Position numbers and translations under genes: made by a program
Source: Sporosarcina koreensis
Lineage (GTDB): Bacteria; Bacillota; Bacilli; Bacillales_A; Planococcaceae
DNA length: 63,579 bases
Reading direction: 5' to 3'
NCBI RefSeq assembly: GCF_001531445.1
Contig: NZ_LQYA01000147.1
Coordinates: 1 to 63,579 of the forward strand
The notes under the pieces: generated by a model
The model's input: only the letters and a program-made list of their open reading frames with translations
What the model was told of the DNA's origin: nothing
Database searches by the model: none
Shown: positions 27,167-36,848 of the stretch, piece by piece
How positions within the stretch are numbered: the stretch's first letter is position 1
Layout: the number at the start of each line of letters is the position of its first letter

Positions 27167-29122
27167 ATGAACAATCCATCAATTTCCCGCTTGAGTAACC
27201 AGTCCGTATCGTCTGTATCACAACAGCCATTGATTATGAGGGAAGGCCAAATGTTCCATGGACAGATAAAACAGCTTTTCCCTGGACAGATGGCCGAAGT
27301 ACAAATCGGCGGCCAAAAATTGATGGCTAAACTGGAAGTCCCGATGAAAGCGGGCGACGCCTATTATTTCCAAGTGAAATCGGTCACTCCGGAACTGCAA
27401 ATCAAAGTCGTTTCTGGTCCATTGCAAGCAACCGAAGGACAAGCAAGGCAAATGTCGAATTTGATGGACTCGATGCAACTTCCAAAATCCCCGGAAATGG
27501 TTGCTGTCCTGAATCATTTTTTGAAAGAGAGACTTCCTGTTTCCAAAGAAATCTTGCTGAATGCGGTTGATCTATTGAAAACTGTACAACCATCTTTGCG
27601 CCACGAAGCGCTTGTCGCTATACAGAAGTTGGTGGAATTAAAACTTCCATTAAATGAGATTAATTTCAATTCCCTTTTAGGGGTGGAGAAAAAGGATGGC
27701 CTACACGCAGTCTTGCATGCATTAAGGAATGCATTGGTCACGGATACAGGCATACAAACGCAGACAAAGGAAAGAATCCTTGCAGCGTTAGGTGACGCGG
27801 GCCGAATAACAGCTACTGCTGCAGAAAGGGCATTGTTTAGCGGGGCGATGCTAAAGTTGCTAGATGAAACCGTTCCTAGGGAGGAACGATTCCAAATATT
27901 ACAGCTGCTGAAAAGTTCAGGAGTGATGGCATCCAATACTACGCTTGCCAATTTACAATCTGTCCTTCATTCCGCCTTAATTGACAGTGCAGCAGGCAAC
28001 ACGAATCAAACAATGCTTTCGGGCGGTCAACCAATGGAGTCCCGTACTATCCATTCACCAGGACAGATACAAACGCCGTCTTCGCTGCTTGTCGAAGCAT
28101 GGAAATCCGTTTTGAAAGCAGATTTCTCCCTATCTTCAAGTGGTGTGGATGCCTTGCTTGGACAGTTTAAAGAAATGGTGAAAAATACAGCTGTCCTGCA
28201 ACAGCCTTTCCGGTCGCAACTGACTGGCCTTGTAGAGGATTTGGCCAGCAAACCTCCCGTCGAAATGAGAAACTCTCCAATCGGCGAGCAAGTAAGTAAA
28301 ATGTTGCTCCGGATGACTCTGGATGAAAACCGTGCACTGCCGTTTAATGCAAACGTTCCATCTACTCACATGAAAGCCTTGCTTCAGGAAAACGTTGCCG
28401 TCAAGCTGCCTGATCTTTTTCGTGCAATGGAGCAATCACCGCTGCCGTTCACGAAGGAACTGGTGCAAGGGGCGCAAGCTGCGGTTGAACAAGCAGTTGA
28501 CGGCAAGGTGATGAGGGATGTGATGCAAAGACTTTTCAAATCACTTGGGTTCAATTACGAAGCTGGGCTGCTAAACGGAAATCAGGATATTGCAAAGAAG
28601 ATGGATATGTTGAAACCTCAATTGGTTGCGCTGTTGCATGACAGTGCAGTATCTCCAGCTTTGCGCGATGCGGCGGAGACAATGATCGCGAGGATGAATG
28701 GTTCAATTTTACAGTCTAGCGACTCGGGTATGAACCAGCAAATTGTTATGCAGCTACCCCTGGAATTCCTCGGAAAACGGATTGATGCAACAATCCAATG
28801 GAGCGGAAGGAAGAAAGAGGATGGCAAAATCGATGCGGATTTCGCCAGAATCCTATTTTACTTGGAATTGGAATCGATCGACAAGACAGTTGTCGATATG
28901 CAAGTTCAAAATCGGGTAGTCGCGATAACTGTTTTCAACGAAAATCATCAATTGAGGGAAATTGGCGCTCTCTTGCAAATGAAATTGAGGGAAGGACTCG
29001 AATCGGTGGATTATAGACTATCGGGGGTCACTTTTAAACCTTTCGAAGAAGAAGGAAAAAGGGAAGCGAAGAGGCAGAATGAGATGATGTCGGAACAAGG
29101 TGGAGTTGACTTCCGGATATGA
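27167..29122 (+). CDS. ylqG: YlqG-like protein, FliK-type C-terminal region
   Basis: A 651-residue protein with a short N-terminal beta-rich region (REGQMFHGQIKQLFPGQMAE), a long helical middle, and a C-terminal domain (DFARILFYLELESIDKTVVD to YRLSGVTFKPF) that resembles the hook-length control C-domain of FliK. In B. subtilis ylqG lies in the same place and its role is unknown. ATG 27167 follows GAAGGTGAT. It overlaps ylqH by 4 nt (ATGA), so both products are likely needed together. Longer than B. subtilis YlqG (about 520 residues). Function is not assigned. Confidence 0.75.
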   Translation: MNNPSISRLSNQSVSSVSQQPLIMREGQMFHGQIKQLFPGQMAEVQIGGQKLMAKLEVPMKAGDAYYFQVKSVTPELQIKVVSGPLQATEGQARQMSNLMDSMQLPKSPEMVAVLNHFLKERLPVSKEILLNAVDLLKTVQPSLRHEALVAIQKLVELKLPLNEINFNSLLGVEKKDGLHAVLHALRNALVTDTGIQTQTKERILAALGDAGRITATAAERALFSGAMLKLLDETVPREERFQILQLLKSSGVMASNTTLANLQSVLHSALIDSAAGNTNQTMLSGGQPMESRTIHSPGQIQTPSSLLVEAWKSVLKADFSLSSSGVDALLGQFKEMVKNTAVLQQPFRSQLTGLVEDLASKPPVEMRNSPIGEQVSKMLLRMTLDENRALPFNANVPSTHMKALLQENVAVKLPDLFRAMEQSPLPFTKELVQGAQAAVEQAVDGKVMRDVMQRLFKSLGFNYEAGLLNGNQDIAKKMDMLKPQLVALLHDSAVSPALRDAAETMIARMNGSILQSSDSGMNQQIVMQLPLEFLGKRIDATIQWSGRKKEDGKIDADFARILFYLELESIDKTVVDMQVQNRVVAITVFNENHQLREIGALLQMKLREGLESVDYRLSGVTFKPFEEEGKREAKRQNEMMSEQGGVDFRI

Positions 29123-29418
29123 CCGAACAAAAACATACCCGCAAAGAAGCGATTGCGCTTTCATATGATCCGAATGCAGAAAATGCTCCAAAGGTTGTCG
29201 CAAAAGGAAAAGGGGAAATTGCGGAAAATATTTTGACCAAGGCCAAAGAACATCAAGTTCCGATACAGGAAGATCCAACACTAGTCGAATTGTTGGGGCA
29301 GCTCGAAGTGGATGAAACGATTCCGGAACAGCTATATCAAGCGGTGGCAGAGGTGTTTGCATACATCTACCAAGTGGACCGAGAGCATGGTTCACGGGAG
29401 AATAATAGTGGAAAATGA
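29119..29418 (+). CDS. ylqH: YlqH, stand-alone FlhB C-terminal-domain homologue
   Basis: A 99-residue soluble protein similar to the cytoplasmic part of FlhB/YscU after the autocleavage site. AIALSYDPNAENAPKVVAKG here lines up with AIALKYDDEKMDAPVVIAKG in the full FlhB encoded at 56719. The cleavage motif NPTH itself is absent, as the protein begins just after that point. No membrane helices. Coupled to ylqG. Such proteins are known (FhlB/YlqH) and can partly replace the FlhB domain in B. subtilis flagellar export studies; the natural role remains unclear. Confidence 0.85.
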   Translation: MTEQKHTRKEAIALSYDPNAENAPKVVAKGKGEIAENILTKAKEHQVPIQEDPTLVELLGQLEVDETIPEQLYQAVAEVFAYIYQVDREHGSRENNSGK

Positions 29419-29468
29419 CAGGGACTATCTAAAAACATCTAAAAATGCTTATATGGCAACAACAATTG

Positions 29469-29497
29469 TGGACATTATTTGACATGTTTACTACAAT
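29469..29497 (+). promoter_or_regulatory. sigma-A promoter for sucCD
   Basis: -35 TGGACA (29469-29474), 17-bp spacer, -10 TACAAT (29492-29497), 48 bp before sucC. Confidence 0.6.
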
Positions 29498-29545
29498 AGA
29501 TACGGCAGTAAATTATGAGCTACAAGTTCGAATGGAGGATGTAAG

Positions 29546-30706
29546 ATGAATATCCATGAATATCAAGGAAAGCAGCTGCTCAGAGATTATGGCGTTGCTG
29601 TTTCAAATGGTCGGGTAGCTTTCTCACCTGATGAAGCTGTAAAAGCGGCAAAAGAACTCGGAACTGACGTTATCGTTGTCAAGGCGCAGATCCATGCCGG
29701 CGGGCGTGGAAAGGCTGGCGGTGTTAAAATCGCTAAAAATCTTGACGAGGTGCGCGAGTATGCAAAAGAGCTTCTTGGCAAAACCCTTGTAACCCATCAA
29801 ACAGGCCCTGAAGGAAAAGAAGTGAAACGACTTCTTGTCGAAGAAGGATCAGATATCAAAAAGGAATATTATTTAGGACTTGTTGTCGACCGTGCTACAG
29901 ATCGAGTAACTCTTATGGGGTCTGAAGAAGGCGGAATGGACATTGAGGAAGTCGCTGAAGAGACTCCGGAAAAGATCTTTAAAGAAATCATTGATCCGAT
30001 CGTTGGTCTTACAGGGTTCCAAGCGCGCCGTATGGCTTTCAACATGAACATCCCTACACACCTTGTGAACAAAGCTGCAAAATTCATGCTAGGACTCTAT
30101 CAAGTATTTGTCGAAAAAGATGCATCAATCGTTGAAATCAATCCGCTTGTCGTTACAGGCGATGACAATGTATTGGCATTGGACGCGAAATTCAATTTTG
30201 ATGACAACGCATTATTCCGTCATAAAGATATTGTCGAATTGCGCGATTTCGATGAAGAAGATCCAAAAGAAATAGAAGCTTCCAAGTACGACCTTAGCTA
30301 CATATCCCTTGATGGCAATATCGGCTGCATGGTTAACGGTGCCGGTCTTGCAATGGCAACGATGGATACAATCAATTACTACGGCGGATCACCGGCTAAC
30401 TTCCTTGACGTTGGGGGCGGCGCTACCGCTGAAAAAGTTACAGAAGCATTCAAAATCATTCTGTCCGACGAACACGTCAAAGGAATCTTTGTCAATATTT
30501 TCGGAGGCATCATGAAATGCGACGTTATCGCAGAAGGTGTCATTGTGGCTGCGAAAGAAGTTGGTCTTGAAGTGCCGCTTGTTGTGCGTTTGGAAGGTAC
30601 AAACGTAGACAAAGGTAAAGCGCTATTGAACGAATCAGGATTAAACATCATCGCTGCTGATACAATGGCGGACGGTGCACAAAAGATTGTTGAACTCGTA
30701 GGCTAA
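29546..30706 (+). CDS. sucC: succinyl-CoA synthetase beta subunit (ADP-forming)
   Basis: TCA-cycle enzyme converting succinyl-CoA to succinate with nucleotide triphosphate formation. 386 residues: N-terminal ATP-grasp ([33 protein letters not shown]), central [10 protein letters not shown] metal site and C-terminal CoA-ligase domain ([26 protein letters not shown]). ATG 29546 follows GGAGG. sucD follows after 18 nt. Confidence 0.98.
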   Translation: MNIHEYQGKQLLRDYGVAVSNGRVAFSPDEAVKAAKELGTDVIVVKAQIHAGGRGKAGGVKIAKNLDEVREYAKELLGKTLVTHQTGPEGKEVKRLLVEEGSDIKKEYYLGLVVDRATDRVTLMGSEEGGMDIEEVAEETPEKIFKEIIDPIVGLTGFQARRMAFNMNIPTHLVNKAAKFMLGLYQVFVEKDASIVEINPLVVTGDDNVLALDAKFNFDDNALFRHKDIVELRDFDEEDPKEIEASKYDLSYISLDGNIGCMVNGAGLAMATMDTINYYGGSPANFLDVGGGATAEKVTEAFKIILSDEHVKGIFVNIFGGIMKCDVIAEGVIVAAKEVGLEVPLVVRLEGTNVDKGKALLNESGLNIIAADTMADGAQKIVELVG

Positions 30707-30724
30707 GAAAGGCAGGGACAAACG

Positions 30725-31627
30725 ATGGCAATTTATATTAATAAAGATACAAAAGTGATTGTACAAGGTATTACAGGCTCAACAGCACTTTTCCATACGA
30801 AGCAAATGCTTGAGTATGGTACGAAAATCGTCGGCGGTGTAACACCAGGTAAAGGTGGAACAGAAGTTGAAGGTGTACCTGTCTTCAATACGGTTGAAGA
30901 AGCTGTAAAAGCTACAGGTGCGAATGTTTCAGTAATTTACGTTCCGGCTCCATTTGCAGCAGATGCAATCTTGGAAGCAGTCGATGCTGAATTGGATATG
31001 GCCATCTGTATTACAGAACATATCCCAGTTCTTGACATGGTAAAAGTGAAACGTTACATGGAAGGTAAGAAAACTCGCCTTGTCGGACCGAACTGTCCAG
31101 GTGTCATTACATCTGATGAGTGTAAAATCGGCATCATGCCTGGCTACATTCACACAAAAGGCCATGTAGGCGTCGTATCACGTTCAGGAACATTGACATA
31201 TGAAGCTGTTCACCAGCTTTCACAAGCGGGCATTGGCCAGACGACAGCTGTCGGTATCGGTGGAGACCCTGTAAACGGCACAAACTTCATCGACGTACTA
31301 AAAGAGTTCAACGAAGACCCGGAAACGTACGCGGTCGTCATGATCGGTGAAATTGGCGGTACAGCTGAAGAAGAAGCTGCCGAGTGGGTGAAAGCGAACA
31401 TGACGAAACCTGTCGTCGGCTTCATCGGTGGTCAAACTGCACCTCCAGGAAAACGAATGGGCCACGCTGGTGCAATCATTTCTGGCGGTAAAGGTACAGC
31501 TGCAGAAAAAATCAAGGCGATGAACGCTGCTGGAATCGAAGTGGCTGACACGCCATCTGTTATCGGTGAAACACTTATCAAAGTTCTAAAAGATCAAGGT
31601 CTTTACGAAAAATGTAAAACCCATTGA
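30725..31627 (+). CDS. sucD: succinyl-CoA synthetase alpha subunit
   Basis: CoA-binding and phospho-histidine subunit. 300 residues: [19 protein letters not shown]ossmann start, GPNCPGVI, and the active-site His in [17 protein letters not shown] (about residue 246). Closely coupled to sucC and followed by a strong terminator. Confidence 0.98.
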   Translation: MAIYINKDTKVIVQGITGSTALFHTKQMLEYGTKIVGGVTPGKGGTEVEGVPVFNTVEEAVKATGANVSVIYVPAPFAADAILEAVDAELDMAICITEHIPVLDMVKVKRYMEGKKTRLVGPNCPGVITSDECKIGIMPGYIHTKGHVGVVSRSGTLTYEAVHQLSQAGIGQTTAVGIGGDPVNGTNFIDVLKEFNEDPETYAVVMIGEIGGTAEEEAAEWVKANMTKPVVGFIGGQTAPPGKRMGHAGAIISGGKGTAAEKIKAMNAAGIEVADTPSVIGETLIKVLKDQGLYEKCKTH

Positions 31628-31632
31628 TGAAC

Positions 31633-31670
31633 TGTACGGCATGCAGGGTAAACTGCATGCTGTACTTTTG
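31633..31670 (+). terminator. intrinsic terminator after sucD
   Basis: GTACGGCATGCAG (31634-31646) pairs with CTGCATGCTGTAC (31653-31665), one G-U, followed by TTTT. Confidence 0.85.
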
Positions 31671-31704
31671 CACTAAAAGCGGAATGCGCTTGTTTAGTAG
31701 TAGT

Positions 31705-31853
31705 TCGCAGTCTAGGGCGCGACATCCTGTCGCAACGACTGCATGACCAGCTTCCTGCTGGCCTCAGGCATAGGGCGTAGATGTGAAGTGGCGGTCTTTG
31801 CCACGTAGCATCTTTGACTTATTACCCGAGCATCTAGCGCACGAAGCTAGATA
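31705..31853 (-). repeat. dispersed structured repeat, family A copy 3 (inverted)
   Basis: Read on the minus strand it gives ATCTAGCTTCGTGCGCTAGA, then GCTCGGGTAATAAGTC, GTGGCAAAGACCGCCAC and CCCTATGCCTG, the same order as copies at 2075 and 12826. Between sucD and dprA; no gene seen. Confidence 0.7.
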
Positions 31854-31880
31854 CATATCGGGAATTGAAGGAGGAATCGC

Positions 31881-32765
31881 GTGAAACTGACCGACGTCGA
31901 CCGAAGGCTCATTGCCTTGCATTATGTCTATCCTGTCCCTTTTAACAAAATAGCTGAAATTTTGCAGATGGACCCCAATCTTCAACTTCTGTACCATTAT
32001 CGCACCGACGATTTGGCGAGACTGCTCCAAATCCCCAAAGCAAAAGCAGTCCGGCTGAATGAACAGTTGAAACGGCATGAACAAACTCCTTTTCCCCTTC
32101 TTTATCATCGAGAGAAAATCATCCCTATTCCAATTACGAATCCAGCCTATCCAAAGCCGTTGAAGTGGCTGATTGACCCACCGGCAGTTCTCTATGTGAA
32201 AGGCGATCTAACAATATTGGACACTTCTTTGAAAGTGGCAATCATCGGTTCCCGAAAAGCGACCGACTACTCAAGGAAAGCGCTTTCATACATTGTTCCT
32301 CCGCTCGTCGATAGTGGCGCGGTCATCGTTTCCGGTCTCGCAAAAGGGGCGGATACGATGGCGCACGAGTCCGCGATTCACTATGGCGGAAAAACGGTAG
32401 CGGTACTTGGACATGGACTATTCCACTTGTATCCCAAAGAAAACAAATTGCTTGCAGAACAAATGGCTGAACATCATTTACTGCTGACTGAATATCCTCC
32501 GTATATGCGACCTGCCAAATGGACATTTCCGATGAGAAATAGAATTATTAGCGGTCTGTCGGAGTCTATTATCATCACTGAATCGGAGGAGAAGAGTGGC
32601 ACGATGAGCACAGTCGATCACGCGCTTGAGCATGGAAAGGTGATTTGCGCGGTCCCAGGTCCGATTACGTCCACTTTATCGCTCGGGCCGAATAAATTGA
32701 TTGAGCAAGGTGCAAAGCCTATCTGGAGCGGCTTTCAAGCGCTTGAAAACCGCTCATTTCTATAA
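31881..32765 (+). CDS. dprA: DNA processing protein DprA (Smf)
   Basis: DprA loads RecA onto incoming single-stranded DNA during natural transformation. 294 residues: an N-terminal helical region, then the Rossmann core with IIGSRKATDYSRKAL, VSGLAKGADTMAHESA (nucleotide-like loop), and GTMSTVDHALEHGKVICAVPG. GTG 31881 follows AAGGAGGA. Conserved place before topA. No C-terminal winged helix is seen, as in other short Bacillales forms. Confidence 0.95.
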   Translation: MKLTDVDRRLIALHYVYPVPFNKIAEILQMDPNLQLLYHYRTDDLARLLQIPKAKAVRLNEQLKRHEQTPFPLLYHREKIIPIPITNPAYPKPLKWLIDPPAVLYVKGDLTILDTSLKVAIIGSRKATDYSRKALSYIVPPLVDSGAVIVSGLAKGADTMAHESAIHYGGKTVAVLGHGLFHLYPKENKLLAEQMAEHHLLLTEYPPYMRPAKWTFPMRNRIISGLSESIIITESEEKSGTMSTVDHALEHGKVICAVPGPITSTLSLGPNKLIEQGAKPIWSGFQALENRSFL

Positions 32766-32933
32766 AGGGAAAACATGCCTTTTATTGAAAAGGTTGATTT
32801 TAAATCAAATCTGTTATACATTTTGCAACAGATATTCTTTTACATCCGGATTCATCGGGAAACTGAATGGGCAAGACTAAAAGACAGCCCTGCGGAAATG
32901 TAAAGGAGAACCTCTATGAGGAGGAACATGAAA

Positions 32934-35009
32934 ATGGCAGATTACTTAGTAATTGTTGAATCGCCCGCAAAGGCGAAAACAATTGAACGTTATTTAGGGA
33001 AGAAGTATAAGGTTCGGGCTTCCATCGGGCACTTGCGGGATTTGCCCCGCAGTCAGATGGGCGTCGATACAGAAAATAATTATGAACCAAAATACATCAC
33101 AATACGCGGAAAAGGCCCTATATTGCAAGAGTTGAAAAAAGACGCTAAAAAAGCGAAGAAAATTTTTCTCGCGGCTGACCCCGACAGAGAAGGGGAAGCG
33201 ATTGCATGGCATTTGGCACACCAATTGGGTGTGGATATCAATTCGGATTGCCGCGTCGTTTTCAATGAAATTACAAAAGATGCGATAAAGGAATCTTTTA
33301 AAAACCCGCGGCCTATCGATATGAATCGTGTGGATGCCCAACAGGCAAGAAGGATATTGGATAGACTTGTAGGCTATAATATTAGCCCGATCCTTTGGAA
33401 GAAAGTGAAGAAGGGATTATCCGCCGGGCGTGTACAATCTGTCGCTTTGAGATTGATCATCGACAGGGAAAATGAAATTAAGGCATTCATCCCTGAAGAA
33501 TATTGGAGCATCAGCGGAAAGTTCATCAAGGCAGGAAAATCATTTGAGGCATCCTTCTATGGGGATGCATCGAAGAAAATGAAGCTTGAAAATAAAAAGC
33601 AGGTCGATGAAGTCCTTTCTAAAATGTCTGGCGATGAATTTGAAATCGTCAATGTCGTTAAAAAGGAGAGGAAAAGGAACCCGGCTCCTCCATTTACAAC
33701 GTCTTCCCTGCAACAGGAAGCGGCACGAAAATTGAATTTCAGAGCAAGGAAAACAATGATGCTTGCCCAGCAGTTGTACGAAGGAATCAATACCGGCAAA
33801 GAAGGTATCGTTGGTCTTATTACGTATATGAGAACCGATTCCACGCGAATTTCAGAAACTGCAAAAGGCGAAGCGGTCTCTTTCGTCGAAACGATGTACG
33901 GCAAGGAGTTCGTCGCCACTTCCAAGGCGAAGGCAAAGGAATCGGCCAACACGCAAGATGCGCATGAAGCAGTAAGGCCGACTTCGGTCATGAGGCCGCC
34001 TGAAGCGATGAAAGCGTTTTTATCGCGCGACCAGCACAGGCTCTATAAATTGATATGGGAACGATTCGTTGCAAGTCAGATGGCTCCTGCTGTACTTGAC
34101 ACGGTCACTGCGGATCTGATGAATGGCGATGTTAAATTCAGGGCAACCGGTTCTGAAGTGAAATTCCCGGGCTTTATGAAAGTTTATATCGAAGGGGAAG
34201 ACGATCGGGAAGAAGAGAAGGATGGCATTCTGCCGCCGCTTGAGAAAGGCGAAAGCGTGAAAGGGAGCGACATCGATCCGAAGCAGCACTTCACACAGCC
34301 GCCGCCGAGGTATTCGGAAGCACGGCTCGTAAAGACGCTTGAGGAGCTTGGAATCGGCCGGCCGTCGACTTATGCGCCGACACTCGATACAATCCAAAAA
34401 CGGGGCTACGTCACATTGGATGCCAAACGGTTCGTTCCGACGGAGCTTGGAGAAATTGTTCATTCAGCGGTGAACCAATATTTTCCTGACATTATAAACA
34501 TTGAGTTCACAGCCGAAATGGAAAAGAACCTTGACGATGTCGAAGATGGGGAGATTGCATGGAAACAGGTCATCGATGAGTTTTATAGAGAATTTGAAAA
34601 GCATGTCCAAGTTGCTGATGAAGAAATGGAGAAAATTGAAATCAAAGACGAGCCGGCTGGGGAGGATTGCGAGAAATGTGGTTCTCCAATGGTATTTAAA
34701 ATGGGCCGATACGGAAAGTTCATGGCTTGCTCGAATTTCCCTGATTGCAGAAACACGAAAGCGATCATCAAGCCGATCGGAGTCACATGTCCATCATGTA
34801 AAGAAGGGCAAGTCGTCGAGAGAAAAAGCAAAACGAAAAGGATTTTCTTCGGCTGCGACAGATATCCTGAATGCGAATATGTATCTTGGGATAAACCGAT
34901 TGCAAGGCCTTGTCCGAAATGTCAAAGCACTTTAGTTGAAAAAAGATTGAAAAAAGGTGTTCAGATTCAATGTACCGAATGTGACTATAAAGAGGACGCA
35001 CAAGAATAA
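32934..35009 (+). CDS. topA: DNA topoisomerase I
   Basis: Type IA topoisomerase relaxing negative supercoils. 691 residues, as in B. subtilis. Toprim motifs [15 protein letters not shown] and [12 protein letters not shown], active-site Tyr in [12 protein letters not shown], and three C-terminal zinc-ribbon repeats ([41 protein letters not shown]). Three in-frame ATGs (32916, 32928, 32934) are crowded here; 32934 is chosen because GAGGAGG (32918-32924) is 9 nt ahead and the N-terminus matches the family. Confidence 0.96.
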   Translation: MADYLVIVESPAKAKTIERYLGKKYKVRASIGHLRDLPRSQMGVDTENNYEPKYITIRGKGPILQELKKDAKKAKKIFLAADPDREGEAIAWHLAHQLGVDINSDCRVVFNEITKDAIKESFKNPRPIDMNRVDAQQARRILDRLVGYNISPILWKKVKKGLSAGRVQSVALRLIIDRENEIKAFIPEEYWSISGKFIKAGKSFEASFYGDASKKMKLENKKQVDEVLSKMSGDEFEIVNVVKKERKRNPAPPFTTSSLQQEAARKLNFRARKTMMLAQQLYEGINTGKEGIVGLITYMRTDSTRISETAKGEAVSFVETMYGKEFVATSKAKAKESANTQDAHEAVRPTSVMRPPEAMKAFLSRDQHRLYKLIWERFVASQMAPAVLDTVTADLMNGDVKFRATGSEVKFPGFMKVYIEGEDDREEEKDGILPPLEKGESVKGSDIDPKQHFTQPPPRYSEARLVKTLEELGIGRPSTYAPTLDTIQKRGYVTLDAKRFVPTELGEIVHSAVNQYFPDIINIEFTAEMEKNLDDVEDGEIAWKQVIDEFYREFEKHVQVADEEMEKIEIKDEPAGEDCEKCGSPMVFKMGRYGKFMACSNFPDCRNTKAIIKPIGVTCPSCKEGQVVERKSKTKRIFFGCDRYPECEYVSWDKPIARPCPKCQSTLVEKRLKKGVQIQCTECDYKEDAQE

Positions 35010-35029
35010 GAAGCGGGCACATTTGAAGG

Positions 35030-35069
35030 AATTTGAATTCCGAACGTCCATTAGACGAATTCAAATTAG
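35030..35069 (+). other. hairpin downstream of topA
   Basis: AATTTGAATTC and GAATTCAAATT form an 11-bp inverted repeat around a 16-nt loop. No T-run. It precedes the terminator at 35089. Confidence 0.4.
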
Positions 35070-35088
35070 CAGTAAAGGTGTGAATCGC

Positions 35089-35130
35089 AAGCTGCACATG
35101 ACGGAGAAATCCTGCATCGTGCAGCTTTTT
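35089..35130 (+). terminator. intrinsic terminator after topA
   Basis: AAGCTGCAC (35089-35097) pairs with GTGCAGCTT (35119-35127), with inner partial pairing, followed by TTT. The rest of 35010-35390 (about 380 bases) holds this, the hairpin at 35030 and the xerC promoter; no trace of a trmFO gene is readable. Confidence 0.85.
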
Positions 35131-35331
35131 AATGTATGCATACCATAAAAATTGAACAAACTGTGTCCAAAAACACAGTAGATGTCAGACAACCTAAGAC
35201 GATATTGTTGCCGGAACAATACAGTTTACGTTATAGTGAATCGTGGATGACTTTTGAATTTCCGAATTAGTCCTCCTTTTCGATTAACGGCAAAAAAACA
35301 AGTGGGTCAAAAAAAGAAAAAATAACCACTA

Positions 35332-35359
35332 TTCAAACATGTTCCAATTTTGTTATAAT
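35332..35359 (+). promoter_or_regulatory. promoter for xerC-hslVU-codY
   Basis: Extended -10 TGTTATAAT (35351-35359) with a weak -35 TTCAAA (35332-35337) at 16 bp. Confidence 0.6.
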
Positions 35360-35390
35360 TGTTAGAGTGATTCATATGGGGGTGAAGCAC

Positions 35391-36293
35391 TTGCAACGAA
35401 ATGGTCCAGAGGCTGTTCTTGACGAATACATATCTTATATCCGCCTTGAAAAGAACTATTCATCCCGGACGGTTTCGGAATATAGCAATGATATTCACGA
35501 GTTCCTCTCTTTTTTATCCCAAGAAGGAATTGCTGATCTGAATGATGTCGACTATCCTGAAGCAAGATTGTATATAACAACATTGTACGACAAAGGATTG
35601 GCAAGGAAGACAATTTCAAGAAAGATTTCATCGATTCGTTCTTTTTATAAGTTTGGCAATGCTCGATTCGGGATAAATGATAATGCATTCCGTTTATTGC
35701 ACCATCCAAAGAAGGAAGAACGGCTTCCGGCTTTTTTTTATGAAAAGGAATTGGAATCGCTCTTTGAAGTATGTAGTAGCGGGGACCCAAAATCAATGCG
35801 CAATCGCGCGCTTCTTGAACTGCTTTACGCCACTGGAATCCGGGTAAGTGAGCTGACATCCATTACATTGGCCGATATCGATAATTCGCTCGGCATCGTC
35901 AAAGTGATGGGGAAGGGCAGGAAAGAGCGTTACGTCCCATTCGGAAGCTTCGCCCAGGATGCACTTGAATCCTATATGGAAAAAAGTCGTCCTATACTAA
36001 TGAAGAAGAAAAGTCATCAATCATTGTTTGTCAATTTGCGCGGTGACAGAATCACGGACAGAGGCGTACGACATGTGCTGAATGCAATGATGGAAGAGGC
36101 GTCCATTCACGGAAAGATTTATCCGCATATGATCCGCCATTCCTTTGCGACTCATCTACTGTCAAATGGCGCAGATATGAGAACTGTTCAGGAATTGCTG
36201 GGTCATAGTCATCTATCTTCGACGCAAGTTTATACGCATATCACGAAAGAGCATCTGCGGAAAACGTATATGAAAACACATCCGCGGGCTTAG
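35391..36293 (+). CDS. xerC: tyrosine recombinase XerC (CodV)
   Basis: Resolves chromosome dimers at dif with XerD. 300 residues: SAM-like N-terminal domain (YISYIRLEKNYSSRTVSEYS), catalytic Arg in LLYATGIRVSEL, Lys in MGKGRKERYVP, HxxR in HMIRHSFATHLL, then GHSHLSSTQVYTHI with His and the nucleophile Tyr. TTG at 35391 is chosen: GGGGGTG (35378-35384) is 6 nt ahead. ATG 35376 overlaps that motif and GTG 35367 is also in frame, so the start is uncertain. Confidence 0.92.
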   Translation: MQRNGPEAVLDEYISYIRLEKNYSSRTVSEYSNDIHEFLSFLSQEGIADLNDVDYPEARLYITTLYDKGLARKTISRKISSIRSFYKFGNARFGINDNAFRLLHHPKKEERLPAFFYEKELESLFEVCSSGDPKSMRNRALLELLYATGIRVSELTSITLADIDNSLGIVKVMGKGRKERYVPFGSFAQDALESYMEKSRPILMKKKSHQSLFVNLRGDRITDRGVRHVLNAMMEEASIHGKIYPHMIRHSFATHLLSNGADMRTVQELLGHSHLSSTQVYTHITKEHLRKTYMKTHPRA

Positions 36294-36305
36294 GAGGATG
36301 AGCTG

Positions 36306-36848
36306 ATGGAATTTCATTCTACAACGATCTTTGCCATCCGGCACAAAGGTGTTTGTGCAATGTCGGGTGACGGGCAAGTGACAATGGGAGAATCCGTTGT
36401 TATGAAACATACCGCTAAAAAAGTAAGAAGGCTGTTTGGCGGTAAAATAATTGCAGGATTTGCAGGATCTGTCGCTGATGCTTTTACCCTCTTCGAATTA
36501 TTCGAAGGCAAGCTTGGTGAATTCAATGGCAATTTGGAACGCGCCTCCGTTGAACTGGCGAAAGAATGGCGGGGCGACCGGATATTGAGGAAGTTGGAGG
36601 CGATGCTGCTCGTCGCCGACAAAGAAAGGCTTCTACTCGTTTCGGGGACCGGAGAAGTGATTGAACCCGATGATGGCGTACTTGCGATCGGATCGGGAGG
36701 GAATTATGCACTTGCGGCTGGACGCGCGCTGAAGAAGTATAGCGGGGATACACTTGACGCTGAGCAGATTGCGAAGGCTGCGCTTGAGACGGCTGCAGAA
36801 ATATGTGTCTACACAAACGACCGGATAATTGTGGAGGTACTCGAATGA
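36306..36848 (+). CDS. hslV: ATP-dependent protease proteolytic subunit HslV (ClpQ)
   Basis: Peptidase of the HslUV/ClpYQ two-tier protease. 180 residues: [15 protein letters not shown] start, [32 protein letters not shown]. The expected N-terminal Thr nucleophile is T6 (of STTIFA), so five residues would have to be removed. ATG 36306 follows TAGGAGGATGA. hslU overlaps by 4 nt. Confidence 0.96.
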   Translation: MEFHSTTIFAIRHKGVCAMSGDGQVTMGESVVMKHTAKKVRRLFGGKIIAGFAGSVADAFTLFELFEGKLGEFNGNLERASVELAKEWRGDRILRKLEAMLLVADKERLLLVSGTGEVIEPDDGVLAIGSGGNYALAAGRALKKYSGDTLDAEQIAKAALETAAEICVYTNDRIIVEVLE

